NCBI GenBank assembly: GCA_037176705.1
Contig: CM073907.1
Span: 12,679,001-12,743,000 of the forward strand
Source: Molossus alvarezi
Lineage: Eukaryota > Chordata > Mammalia > Chiroptera > Molossidae
Direction of reading: 5' to 3'
Length of the DNA stretch: 64,000 nt
The notes under the pieces were generated by a model, which worked only from the letters and a program-made list of their open reading frames with translations, was not told the origin of the DNA and made no database searches. The translations under genes and the position numbers were made by a program. The stretch's first letter is position 1. The number at the start of each line of letters is the position of its first letter. Below, one piece after another: positions 33,481-45,294 of the stretch.

Positions 33481-33721
33481 GCCCTGGCTGGTTCGGCTTA
33501 GTGGTTAGAGCATCAGCCCATGAACCAAAGAATCATGGGTTCGTTTCCAGCCAAGGGCACGTACCTCAGTTGTGGTTCATCCCCGACCCTGGTCGGGGTC
33601 ATGCGGAGGCAACCAATCGATATGCCTCTCTCATGTTGATGTTTCTCTCCCCCCCCAACCCCCACCCTTCCACTCTGTCTAAAGATAAATAAAAAAAATA
33701 TCCTTGGGTGAGGATTTAAAA
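33481..33721 (+). mobile_element. Ves-type SINE, long class (second of the pair)
   Basis: Head GCCCTGGCTGGTTCGGCTTAG and terminal element ATCCTTGGGTGAGGAT. It is flanked by AAAATAGATACACA at 33466-33479 and 33722-33735, sharing the middle copy with the previous SINE. Confidence 0.93.
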
Positions 33722-33739
33722 AAAATAGATACACAGTGG

Positions 33740-34110
33740 AATGAAGTGGAATGAAGCTAAAAATCAATAACAAGCAGACAGGTGAAATCCCCACATATTT
33801 GGGAACCAAACAATGCAATTCTAAATAACACATGGGTCTATAGGAAATATTGAGTGAAATTGTTTTAAATTTTTTGAACTGAATGAAAATGAAAATACCA
33901 CTGGTCAAAGTGTAGCAAAAGCAGTGCCTAGAGGGAAATTCATAGCTTTAAATGTATATATTAGGAAAAAAGATCTGAAATCAGTAACCTAAACTTATAC
34001 CTTAGGAAACAAGATATAAAACAATGTAAGCCTAAAGCAAGCAGAAGAAATATATTAAAAAGGAGAGTATAAATCAATGAGATTGAAAACAGGACAATAG
34101 TAGAACTGTC
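33740..34110 (+). mobile_element. L1 ORF2 fragment
   Basis: GCAGTGCCTAGAGGGAAATT followed by CATAGCTTTAAATGTATATA and AAGCAAGCAGAAGAAATA is L1 ORF2 reverse-transcriptase-region sequence, with frame breaks. Confidence 0.8.
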
Positions 34111-35124
34111 TAGGAAATACCTATCTACTGAGTGGCTGTTTGCCCTGTAGTCCTTCCCATCTTTCTCATCAAAACAAAGGTACATTTGTAAAAACAGAAA
34201 CGGTGAAAAAAATTCATGTAACCGCTTTTAGGCTTCTGTCAGAGAGAGTTGGGGGCAACAAAATCATCGCTAGTCTCCCAGCCTCCACTCGGCACGAAAG
34301 CAAGGTGCACACGGGAATGGCACGCCTGTAGGCCACAGCACAGTGCTGACCGTCACAGGCCCTGCTCACCCAGACTCCCCAGGCCCAGGGGACCCTCGGC
34401 CATCCGCAGGACAGTCCTGGCCTTGCCCACCCGGGATTCAGCAAGGCTTAGATCTTCTGGAGACTGGAATGAAAGAGGCATAAACGAGGGTCAGTGGGGT
34501 GCACACAAAAGCTGCCCATTTATGAACAGAGAGGTGGTCACCATCAGTGACGTTCACATGCTAAACCACGGGGCTGGCAGCTCCTTGGGTCTTAGCCGCA
34601 AAAGCAGCTCCAAACTCCAGGATCAGGACTCCAGGGTTCTGCAGACGCCAAACACTGCGAAAATCTGCGTCCCCGGTTGATCACGAGTCTCCCCAAGTTC
34701 TTGAGTGAGCCCCCCCATTGATTCCTGAAGTCAGCAAGCGCAGGTCGCTAAGGAGCTGAGGCCCAGGCGTGGAATGTATTTCTCAAACCCTTTTGGAGGA
34801 AGATCAGGGAACTGGGGTGCCGATATCTCAGGTCCTGTCTGCGCAGACAGGAAACCAAACACCTTCTTCAAGGTTTGTTCCCAACTGGTTTTTCCAACGT
34901 GGCAAAATGCTACAGGAGCTGCAGGGCTCAGGGTCATTTGGGTTATTTATCTTAACAATCATGGTGGGGGGAATTCTACACAAAACACCAAAGTCTTTTC
35001 AAAGAAAAGGTGACCATGGCACCTGCAGGTGCAGGAGAGACACCCAGTTTCTCCCGACACGTGGGGCGCCAGCCCGCAGCCCACAGAACGGTGGCACCCT
35101 GGATCTGCACGGGGACCACAGAGA

Positions 35125-35310
35125 CACCTTGGCTTCCAATCCAGCTCTGCCACTGACAGCCTGGGAAGACTAAGGAACCTACTTGTGCCTCAGTTTCCCT
35201 TCCTAAAGAATGGTGGCAGCATGAGCTACTGGGGGCGCCCACGGCCGCTGTCCCACCAGCCCCACACTGGGTTTGGGACCCACTCTCATTAATCCTCCGA
35301 TGTGCCAAGC
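35125..35310 (+). repeat. MIR element
   Basis: CCAGCTCTGCCACTGACAGC, then CTTGTGCCTCAGTTTCCCTT, is the MIR core in plus orientation, with moderate divergence. Confidence 0.75.
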
Positions 35311-36301
35311 ACAGGCTGGGGATGAGCCATTGTCCCCACGGCCTGACCTGGAAACCTCAGTCCCGTAAGTCAGGAGATGCACCCCCACCTGATCTCCAGC
35401 TCCAGGGGCTTTCGGGGCTCAGGGGGCCCCAGGCTCTGCCTTCTGAATGGCCACAGCAGGGCCACGAGGGAAGCAGCCCCATAGGCCTGTGGGAGGACAG
35501 CCTGTTCCAACAAGAGATGCTGGTTCCCACACTGAGAACCCCGCAGATCCCTGCCGGCTCCCTCTCCATTCACAGTCTGCACCGTGAGCCAGCAGGACGA
35601 GAACGCGGACTCCCCTGGGCAGACACAGGCCACCGCAGCACCAAGGTGCCCCTCGTGTCCTCTCGCTGGAACGTGGCAGCAGCCCCCACGGAATGAACTG
35701 CACTACTATGGGCCCATCACGGGGCCACCAGGGCCTGGTGGCAGCCACCCTGCCTCCTGCTTCCAAGGCCCATACCTATACCCACTCAGGTGTTCCTTTC
35801 AAATACTGCATCATGCCAGAACATTCCAAGAAAAAGGACACACACTCCAGGAGGGGGTAAGGAAGGGGAGCTGGTGAGGAGCACAGAGCATCCTTTGAGC
35901 CGAGGGGCCAGCCTGCTCCGCCTTGTCGCCTCCGTCTCACTACTTGGGCTGAGGAGTTGGGGATCAACAGGGCAGCCGGGCTGGGACTGGGGGACAAAAG
36001 CAGCATGGGAGGGTGATGAGACCGGACTGGGGGTTGGGGGCCAGGACACCACAGGAGTACCGGTCTCCAGAGACAGGCTGACACCTCAGCACTGACCACT
36101 GCCTGCCCACAGGAGCAGACTCCAAACGCCACTCAGAACAAACGCCGCGTGGGGCCAGGTGGGTGCCGGGCGCATCGGGGGAGCTCTGTGAAGTGCGTGC
36201 TTGTCTGAGCGCTACACAGTACTCCTGGGACTGACACAGAGTAACACCGAACGTCAACTGTAACTGCAAAGTAGCATTTACATTTTTAAAAAGAGATTAC
36301 A

Positions 36302-36517
36302 GCCCAGCTGGTGTGGCTCAGTGGTTGAGTGTCGTCCCAGGCACCAAGAGGTCACGGGTTCGATTCCTGGTCAGGGCACATGCTGAGTTGCAGGCTCGAT
36401 CCCCAATAGGGGGCAAGCAGGAGGCAGCTGACCAATGCTTCTCTCTCATCAATGTTTTCATCTCTCTCTCTCCCTCTCCCTAACTCTCTAAATATCAATA
36501 AAATAGTTCTTTAAAAA
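36302..36517 (+). mobile_element. Ves-type SINE, short class
   Basis: Head GCCCAGCTGGTGTGGCTCAG, body CCCCAATAGGGGGCAAGCAG, tail ATATCAATAAAATAG. Short flanks GATTACAG and TATTACAG. Confidence 0.9.
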
Positions 36518-36684
36518 GGCTATTACAGACAGGAAGAAGGACACTCCTGCAGCCGGGTGGCCCTCCCCGAAGTCAGGAGAATGGGTCCTCCTCCAGAGCA
36601 GCTGCCCAAGGCCTGTTCGCATTGCATTCTGGGAGAATCCTGGAGAGGAATCTTTCAACACCAGGGTGCAACAAAAAGAGGGTC

Positions 36685-36880
36685 ACTGAGTGCTGAGACT
36701 TTATACATTCGTCAGAACCCATAGAACGTATGACAGAGTAAACCTAACCCTAATTTGATTAATAATAAAGTACCAACATTGGCTTATCAATACTAACGAA
36801 CGTATCACACTAATGGGAGATGTTAATGGAAGAAACGGGGGGGGGGGTTTGGGGGGGTAGACAGAAACTGTCTGAACTAT
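36685..36880 (+). mobile_element. L1 3' UTR fragment with G-tract
   Basis: CAGAACCCATAGAACGTATG and CACTAATGGGAGATGTTAAT match the L1 3' end also seen at 41900-42100. It includes two long runs of G at 36837-36857. Confidence 0.7.
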
Positions 36881-37459
36881 TTTCAAAAATGTGGCAGTTG
36901 ATGTTCAGAGAGCTGAACGTAAGAATGGACACAACTGAGCAGCCACCTGCTAAACTAGATGATGGAGCCAAGGGATTCTCCCAGAATGCAGTGCAAACAG
37001 ACCTTGGGCAGCAGCCCTGGAGGAGGACCCGTTCTCCTGACTTTGGGGAGGGCCACCCGGCTGCAGGAGCATCCTCCCCACACCCACCATCACAGTTTCC
37101 TTCTCTGCACATGAAGGGATTTTAGTCAATTCTCAGGATCTTGTTCTTTCTCCTTCTATTCCCGGGACTGCTCTTTTATTTGGGGGTGGGGGTTGGGACG
37201 GGGAGACAGCACAGGACACCTTAGGAGCCGTGTCTCCCTTTGGCCGGGCCATTGGCCTCTCTATTTGCTGGCCTGAGAGGGTGCCACTCTGTTGGTGGTG
37301 AATTACACCTCTCCTGGTTTTCTCCTTTTTAAAAAAATGTATTTCTTTAGGCAGAGTCCCAACGAAGCCTTTCAGAAAAGCCACTCGGCATTCTCGATTA
37401 GTCTTAGCCAACAGTGCCATTTTCAGAACGGTCCCACACGTGTGAATAAAAAGTGTCTG

Positions 37460-37714
37460 GCCCTGGCCGGTTTGGCTCAGCGGTTAGAGCATCGGCCTGC
37501 GGTCTGGAGAGACCCGGGTTCGGTTCCCGCTAAGGGCATGTACCTCGGTTGCAGTTTGTCCCCGGCCCTGGTTGGTTGTGCGGGTGGCAGCCACTCGATG
37601 TGTCTCTTTCACGTCGATGTTTCTCTCTCTCTCTCTCCCTCCCACTCTATCTGTACAAAAAAATGGAAAAATGTCCTCGGGTGAGGATTAAAAAAAATAA
37701 TAATAATAAAAAAA
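37460..37714 (+). mobile_element. Ves-type SINE, long class, with target-site duplication
   Basis: Head CCCTGGCCGGTTTGGCTCAG and terminal element TCCTCGGGTGAGGATT. The duplication AATAAAAAGTGTCTG is identical at 37445-37459 and 37715-37729. Confidence 0.95.
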
Positions 37715-37729
37715 AATAAAAAGTGTCTG

Positions 37730-37930
37730 TATGAGGATCTCATTGCGGCAACATTTCTGAAACACCGGAAGCAACCTAAGTGCCTATAAATAGGAAAATC
37801 GTCAGGCAAATTATGGCAGAGGCCACATGCTGGAACACTCAGAGGCCTTTTTCAAGAGGTAGGTCATATATACTGACGGAGAGACATCTTAAAAGCCTGA
37901 TGTTGCGCGCAAGGGAAAGTCAGCTGACCA
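37730..37930 (+). mobile_element. L1 ORF2 3' fragment
   Basis: CCGGAAGCAACCTAAGTGCC followed by GCAAATTATGGCAGAGGCC matches the C-terminal end of L1 ORF2. The SINE at 37460 inserted within the same older sequence. Confidence 0.65.
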
Positions 37931-38105
37931 TGTGTGGACCCTGGTCAGAGGCGCACTGAGCCAGCAGAACATGTACATCCGTGTCTCAGTCCAGATGCAA
38001 AGACCCGCAGGCCGGCCGAGGGCCCCCGCCAAATGCTTGTCCGTGGTACCCTCTGGGAGGGGCTGGAAATGAGGATGGGGGCGGGGGCCTCATTTTTACT
38101 TTATT

Positions 38106-38364
38106 TTATTTTATTTTTTTATCCTCACCCGAGGATATTTTTACATTTTTTTTTTTGTACAGATAGAATGGGAGGGAGAGAGAGGAAGGGAGAGAGAGTG
38201 AGAAACATCGACGTGAAGGGACACATCGAGTGGCTGCCACCCGCACGACCAACCAGGGCCGGGGACAAACTGCAACCGAAGTACGTGCCCTTAGCGGGAA
38301 CCGAACCCGGGTCTCTCCGGACCGCAGGCCGATGCTCTAACCGCTGAGCCAAACTGGCCAGGGC
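38106..38364 (-). mobile_element. Ves-type SINE, long class, with target-site duplication
   Basis: Minus-orientation copy with the perfect palindromic terminal element ATCCTCACCCGAGGAT. The duplication CATTTTTACTTTATT is identical at 38091-38105 and 38365-38379. Confidence 0.95.
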
Positions 38365-38680
38365 CATTTTTACTTTATTAAATATGTGTGTACGGGTTGA
38401 GTCTTTTACCAAATTGCATTTACTATTCACCAGCTTTTTCAGGAAGCCCACAGTCTGCACCTCCCAGGACCGGCTGAGAGAAGTCAGCACAAGAACGAAG
38501 ACCTGCAGGGAAGGGCAGACGGAAGCCCGGAGGCAGGACTTCCCACAGGAGCACCTGAGCGCCAGGAAAGACGGTGGAAGAGAGACCGAGTCTCCTCAGG
38601 AAGCTGAGCCTGGGGCAGAGATGGAAGCTTCTGATGATCAGAGGGCACACACGTCACAGGACTGAAGACGGGGAGCCCGG

Positions 38681-38932
38681 CCCTGGCCGGTCTGGCTCAG
38701 CGGTTAGAGCATCAGCCCGCAGACTAAAGAGTCGTGGGTTCGATTCCGGTCAAGGACACGTATCTCGGTTGTGATTCGTCCTCAGCCCTGGTCAGGGTCA
38801 TGCGGGAGGCAACCAATCGATGCGTCCCTCTCACGTCGATGTTTCTCTTTCTTTCCCTTTCTCTCCCTCTCTCTCCCTTCCACTCTATCTGAAGATAAAT
38901 AGGAAAATATCCTCAGGCGAAGATTTTAAAAA
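38681..38932 (+). mobile_element. Ves-type SINE, long class
   Basis: Head CCCTGGCCGGTCTGGCTCAG, B-box GGTTCGATTCC, and terminal element ATCCTCAGGCGAAGATT. Confidence 0.92.
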
Positions 38933-39530
38933 GAGAGACTGGGAGACAGATTGGGGACACTGTGGACCATGGTGTGCAAGGCCAGGGCCGTGGGAAACAC
39001 TGGGGCATTAATTTGGGAGGAAGCTAAAGCAATCCGTGCCATTGACCGAGTAGTTCACAAAAACAGGGGCCTGACCAGTTCCTCAGATTCTAAATCCCCA
39101 CGTGACTGGGACACAGCATCTCCATCTCAGACTTCAGAGTGCAGAAGACAGATGTTGACCAACCCCCGCTTCTTGATCCAGCCTATCAGAAACAGAAAGC
39201 CTCCTGACTGGCCCTCCCCGAAACAGCCTCCCTGCATGTGACCAAATGATGCAAAGTGGCATGACTATGACCCAAATACAAACCCTGGAAATCCTTCCCG
39301 GTCTTCCAAATGGCAATAAGAAGTATTCAGAATAATTTACTATCAAACCCACTTAATGGAATTCAAACTAGCCCAGGCAAAGACAAAATGAGGGGGAACG
39401 GGTATGAAATGAAAAATTCAAAGATACAGCTTAGAGGATTGAAAAGAGAGAAAAAAAATAATCACTTCATTGCTCTACAGGATATCCAAGGACGATGCTC
39501 TTGAAATCTCTTTTAAAACAGTGAGGTCCT

Positions 39531-39689
39531 GCCCTGGCCGGTTTGGCTCAGCGGTTAGAGCGTCGGCCTGCGGTCCAGAGAGACCCGGGTTCGGTTCCCC
39601 CTAAGGGCATGTACCTCGGTTGCAGTTTGTCCCCAGCCCTGTTTGGGTTGTGTGGGTGGCGGCCACTTGATGTGTCCCTTTCATGTCGA

Positions 39690-39738
<49 letters not shown>

Positions 39739-39805
39739 GTCCCTCCCACTCTATCTGAACAAAAAATGGAAAATGTCCTCGGTTAAGGATAAAAAAAAAA
39801 AAAAC
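39531..39805 (+). mobile_element. Ves-type SINE, long class, expanded CT tract
   Basis: Full copy with an enlarged (CT)n tract near 39693-39740. The short duplication CAGTGAGGTCC is at both ends (near 39520 and 39808). Confidence 0.93.
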
Positions 39806-40095
39806 ACCAGTGAGGTCCCACTAATCCTTCAGCGGGGAGCAGCACACGGAAAGCCTCCTTATTCGTGGACAGGCAGGAACAGGGTACCACTGACTTTTAT
39901 TCTGGGGTCACTAAGGCTCACGTGACTGTGATCAGGACTGTCCAGTTTCGTCTCCGATAGAATCAGACACACTTCCAAGTGGGCTTCCTGCATGGACAGT
40001 CCCCAAGGCTGAAGCATCTACCTTTGGTTTTGTCCAGCGGGACAGGTTTCTGAATGGCTTCAGCAAGACTGTATTGTTATTTAAAAGCTCCAGTC

Positions 40096-40334
40096 AGCCC
40101 CGGCCAGTTTGGCTCAGCGGTTAGAGCGTTGGTCCAACGGCCGGAGAGTCCCGGGTTCGGTTCCCGCTAAGGGCATGTACCTCGGTTCGGTTTGTCCCCG
40201 GCCCCGGTTGGGGTCGTGGGGGTGGCAACCACTCGATGTGTCTCTCTCACATCGATGTTTCCCTCTCTCTCTTCCTCCTGCCCTATCTGAAGATAAATGC
40301 AAAAATGTCCTCGGGTGAGGATGAAAAAAAAAAA
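40096..40334 (+). mobile_element. Ves-type SINE, long class
   Basis: Head GCCCCGGCCAGTTTGGCTC and terminal element TCCTCGGGTGAGGAT, followed by an A-tail. Confidence 0.92.
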
Positions 40335-40914
40335 ACTCCATTCAATTGAAGAGAAGGAATCCATACACAGCTTCAGACAGAACAAGAACACAGGACTCTC
40401 CTCAGCCCCCAAACTGTAATTAAGATGGGGGAGAGGGCACTGAACTAACTTCCTTCCCTGAGCCCCGCACAGCAGCCCTGGGTCTGAGCATCTTATCTCG
40501 GCTGGGCAGGCAGCAGGCGAGACGCGGCCACGCGGGCCCACGCCAGCACTGTCTTGTTTGTTCAGGGGGAGCTCCGTGCTCCGGTGCTGGGCCGTGTTCT
40601 TTCTTCCCAACAAGACCTGACTGCTGTCACCCTTCTCCGGGCCCCGGGCTCCCTGCATAAAGGGCGGGAAGGCAGCCAGCAGAGCCCAAACCGCTCAGCG
40701 CACAGGTGCCCCCTTCGCCGGTCGGCCCTGGGGGCCCCTCAGTTTCCAGCTCAGAAGAGCAGAACTCATGCACAGGGCACCTTCTGTTTTGGACGTATTT
40801 CTACCAAGACAAAATTAAAATCACATTGGCGAACGATCCATTTTTCAGCGGAATTAATCAATGCTTCTTACCGAAAGACCAGAAAATGTGAGATATTCAT
40901 TTAGTGACCCTCCT

Positions 40915-42140
40915 TTGGGGGACAAATATTGATCGATGGGACAGAACAGAGAGCCTGGAAATAAGCTGACATACTAATAATTGACTGATCTTGGACAATG
41001 GAGCAAAGGCAATACCGTGGATTGTCTTTTCAACAAGTGGCGCTGGAGCAACTGGGCATCCATGGGCAAAGCCACAAGCCAGACATGGGCTTCACACCCT
41101 TCACAAAATGAACTCAAAGTGGATCCCAGGCCCAGCCGGTGTGGTTCAGTTGACTGAGCCTCGTCCCATGGACTGAGACGTCCCGGTTCGATTCCCGGGC
41201 ACATGCTTGGGTTTTGGGCTCGATCCCCAGTAGGGGGCGTGCAGGAGGCAGCTGATCAATGTTTCTCTCTCTCTCTAAAAAATCAATAAAAACATACTTA
41301 AAAAACAACAGCGAGGCCCCACTGCACACTTGTCAGAAGGCCAGATGCAGACCTGACACCGCCAGGTAAGACAAGGATGAGGAACAACAGAACCCCACAC
41401 AGTGGTACAGCCGTCTGGAAGACAGTGAGCAACTTCTTACAAAACTGAACATACTCTTCTCATAAGACCCACACTCTCTGGCATTGACCCAAAGGAGCTA
41501 AAAACTTACATCCATCCCAAAACCTGCACTTGGAGGTTCAAACAGCTTCATTCACAATCACCAAAACTTGGAAGCAGCCAGGATGCCCTCCAGTGGGTGA
41601 TGGATAGGTAAACTGTGGTCCATGCAGACAATGGAATATTATTCAGCAATAAAAATAAATGAGCTGTCAAGCAAGGTCAAGACATCAAGTGCATATTACT
41701 AAGTGAAAGAAGCCAATCTGAAAAGTCTACATACTGTGTGATTCCAACTATATGACTTTCTGCAAGAGGCAGAAGCTATGGGGACCTAGAGGTCAGTGGT
41801 TACCAGGAGTGGGGAGGGGGTGAACAGCAGGACACAGAGGACTTTTAGGGGTGTAACTACTCTGTATGACTGTATGATACTCTGATGGTGGGTGCATGTC
41901 ATTTCGTTTGTTCAAACCCACAGAGTGTACAACAAAGAGTGAATGCTAATGTGAGCTGTGGTGGGGTGACTGCTACGTCAGTGTAGGTCCACCAGCTGTA
42001 ACAAATGCACGGCTCCAGAGCGGGTGTGGACAGCGGGGGAGGCTGGGCATGGCTGGGGCAGGCGGCATATGGGGCCCTGTACCTTCCTCTCAACCTAAAA
42101 CTGTGAACCTAAAACTGCTGTGAAAATAGTCCATTTCTTG
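40915..42140 (+). mobile_element. L1 3' half (ORF2 C-terminal region and 3' UTR), interrupted by a SINE
   Basis: GATCGATGGGACAGAACAGA, CAGACAATGGAATATTATTC, AGTGAAAGAAGCCAATCTGA and, at the end, CTTCCTCTCAACCTAAAACT follow L1 order closely. ORF2 is broken by substitutions, indels and the SINE at 41129-41305. It is the most complete L1 in the window. Confidence 0.88.
41129..41305 (+). mobile_element. Ves-type SINE, short class, with CTCF-like core, inside L1
   Basis: Head GGCCCAGCCGGTGTGGTTCAG. Positions 41227-41240 read CCAGTAGGGGGCGT, matching the CTCF core pattern at 13 of 14 positions. Tail AATCAATAAAAACATAC. Confidence 0.9.
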
Positions 42141-42649
42141 AAAGAAAGACAGTGGGGCCTCTCTTAGCCGAGCTAATGCAGTGGTGTGATAATGGAGGTC
42201 TTCTGCACCGACTGACAGTTCCTCACCTGCATTCCCCAGGGCGGCATCCCCTGCCCCAATCAGGTGGGGTCTTCCCCCAGCCAAACCCCACGCACTGGGC
42301 CACGCAGCTTCAGACTCACCTGCTCCTACGTGCCCCACCCCTCCCCCTGCCTCAACCCCCACCTACGCAACCATCCCTACTACCTGGGGTCCCCGCCAGT
42401 TTGAGAGTGGTACAAGGGCAAATGATCCCCCCACTTGAAAATCCAAGAGAAAACTAACAAGCCATTAAACCAACAGAGAGATTAAGCAAGTGGGCAGACA
42501 GGCTGGAACTCAGAAGTCAGCACTTCTGCACCAATCAGCGGGGCAACGGGGCTGGAGGCGGGGTTGGAGGTGGGGCGACCCCGCCCACAAGGGCAACAAG
42601 AGTGTGTAACGCCCAGCAACGCACCCGGAGAACGTGTCCAGGGGCAGGT

Positions 42650-43360
42650 GAGCAAAGCAATACAACACGATGGGAAGACGGAACGGCCTTCTCAATAAAT
42701 CAAAATATCCAGATAAGAAGAAAATAGGAAAAAAGTCTCCTCTCCCCACAAAGAACCCTCTAGAACAATCCCAACTGAAATTCCATATTTTGGGATGAAT
42801 TTAGCTTACTCTAAAGTGTATCTGGCTGAAGAAATATATGAGAAAGGTTAGGGGAAAAAGTAAAAAGGAGAATGAAGAGGTAATGCCCTATAAGATAACA
42901 AAATGTAACAAAATAAAAGTAATTTACAGAGCAGATGTTAGCACAAAAACATACCAATACATTAGCATTGAGTCCAGAAATATGGGAAAAGCAACCTGAG
43001 ACATGGAGCAGCTTCAACGTGTGAGAAACACAGCATCTCCAAACAGATAAAGATGGGCTATTAATAACTCATGCTAGAAAACGGAATGTTCATATAAAAA
43101 ATGTACATCTCCAGCTCCATGTCATAGCTAAAAATAAATTCTAGATGAACAAAAGATTTAAAAAATCTGAACTATCAGTATTAAAATACACACACACACA
43201 CATACATACAGGGGGTGTTTACATACACTTAGGTTAGGGAAGTCCTTTTTCTGAGTAAGAGACAAAATTCAGGGGTTATAAAAGAAAAGCTTAACAGATT
43301 TGACAAAAATTCTTGAAAATTTTTTGATAAAAAAGCTTGATGAAATTTCCCCATTTTGCA
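42650..43360 (+). mobile_element. Probable diverged L1 ORF2 fragment
   Basis: A-rich L1-like text such as CCCAACTGAAATTCCATATT and AGATGAACAAAAGATTTAAA, in the same orientation as the L1 at 40915. The alignment is weak in places, and a CA repeat sits at 43189-43205. Confidence 0.5.
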
Positions 43361-43374
43361 CAAAGATGCCTTTA

Positions 43375-43643
43375 TTTATTTATTCATTTATTTTTTTAAT
43401 CCCCACCTGAGGACATTTTTGCATTTATCTTCAGATAGAACAGAGGGAGAGAGGGGGAAGAGAGAGAGAGAGAGAAACATTGATGTGAGAGAGACACTTT
43501 GAGTGGTTGACACCCACACGACCCCAACCGCGGCCGGTGACAAACTACAACCAAGGTACGTGCCCTTAGCGGAAACTGAACCCGGAAGGGACACTCTGGT
43601 CTGCAGGCCCACACTCAAATGGCTGAGCCAAACCAGCGAGGGC
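43375..43643 (-). mobile_element. Ves-type SINE, long class, with target-site duplication
   Basis: Minus-orientation copy; the tail end carries a TTTA repeat. The duplication CAAAGATGCCTTTA is identical at 43361-43374 and 43644-43657. Confidence 0.95.
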
Positions 43644-43764
43644 CAAAGATGCCTTTAAACAAAGTCAAAGGACAAAAGACATCTGGGTGAACATCTGGTA
43701 GTCCCTCTCTTGTCTCTTTTTCCTGACTTCACCTGGCTCTAAACAGGGGTCAGGAAAAACCTGT

Positions 43765-44030
43765 TGGATGGACAGATGGACGGGTGGGTGAATGGATGTG
43801 GGGGGGGGGCAGATAGGTTGGTGAATGGGTGGGGGGGTGACTGGATAGATGGGTGGGTGGTTATGTGAATGGGTGGATGGATAATGAGCGGGTGGATGGG
43901 TGGGTGGATGGATAATGAGCGGGTGGATGGATGGGTAGATGGATGGATGGATGGATGGATGGGTGGGTGGATGGATGAATGATGGGTGGATGGATGGGTA
44001 AACGAGTGGGTGGGTGAATGAGCTCCCAGC
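43765..44030. repeat. GGAT/GGGT tetranucleotide microsatellite
   Basis: About 265 bp made of GGAT, GGGT and GAAT four-base units, with imperfect higher-order repeats (for example GATAATGAGCGGGTGGATG occurs twice). It includes a G run near 43800. Any open frame through it is an artefact. Confidence 0.95.
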
Positions 44031-45294
44031 AAAGAAAAGGAGTTTGGGGTGACTAAAGTGAAGGGCACCTGCCTTGGTGCAGCATTGCAGAGCCCCTTAT
44101 ATCAAAGGACTAAGTGATAAAGAACAGGGGTGGGGCTCAGGGCTGCCACTTAAGTGCCCGAACCCCCATGTTTCCATCATCAGATAAGCCACCCTATAAG
44201 GTGGGCAAAAGGAATGACAGGCAGAGCTAAGGCAAGGGTCCCCCAAAGCAAGGAGGGAGGTGCTGCCACAGCCAGAGTCCCCGGGCAGCTCCCACACGAG
44301 GCTGGCGGAGGCTGGGGTGCCTGTGCCCTGGGGGTCACGGCCCCTGCAGCAGCCCGGTCACCACTGCTGATTAAGGGCAGACCAACCGTGGTCTAGAAGA
44401 CAACCAGCCTTCATGATATGCAATTAATGTAAAAGCCAAAATCTGTCAAAGCCCCAAGAAGGGACAGAGCCAGGAGCTCTGGGTGCGGTGGGACTTCAGC
44501 TCTCAGCGCTCCCCACCCAAGAGACAGCGAAGGGACGTCCCCCCAGAACAGAAGGCAGACCGCACCGCACCCGTCACGCGTGGGCACGTTCCTCGCCGGT
44601 CCCCGAAGCGCCTAGAAACGCCGAGGCAGGATGTTCACCACAAAGGCAGGCGCGCGCAGTGGGGCTGTGGGTCAGGCTTAGCGGACGGCCAAGGCCACCA
44701 CCACCACCCGCTCAGGACGCCGCAGGGGCTCAGGTACCAGTCAGGCTGGGTGAGCAGCACTGGGACCATGGCCAGGACCCAGCATCTATCAGTCAGCCAC
44801 CGGCTTTCACTGGGACCAGCCGGGACCAGCTGGAGAGCCCAGGGAGTGCCCGGTGGCTGAGGTCGTGCACGTGAGGGAGAAACACACACCCCTGAACCCC
44901 ATGACGGGCACGAACCCCACACTCACGGTAACACGATGCCCCATCTCATCTCCCCTTCTCACTGCAGTGACTCGGCTGAGGAGGACGCACAGCCCCGTGT
45001 GCATGTCTCAGGACTCAAGCCCAACTCTGAGCAGCCGCATTGGCTGGTGGGCGGGGGCAGAGCCTGGTCCCAGGGCCCCCGACCCTGGACACAGGGTCCC
45101 CACCCTCAATGGCTGCCACCAGCGCTGGGTAAAGGGACAGATGTTCAAGCACAGGGCTCACTTATAACACAGAAAGACCGAGAATGGAAACTGCATGGTC
45201 CTGGAGCGGTGCAGACGCTCACCGGGAAGTCCGTCAGCCCTCTGAGAACCGGTCTCCTGCTCCTGGAGCAGTGGGTTTTTCCACGGCGACTGGG

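Noticed and set aside
43739..44068. 109-codon open frame rich in His/Pro/Thr repeats
   Set aside because: It is a translation of the GGAT/GGGT microsatellite.
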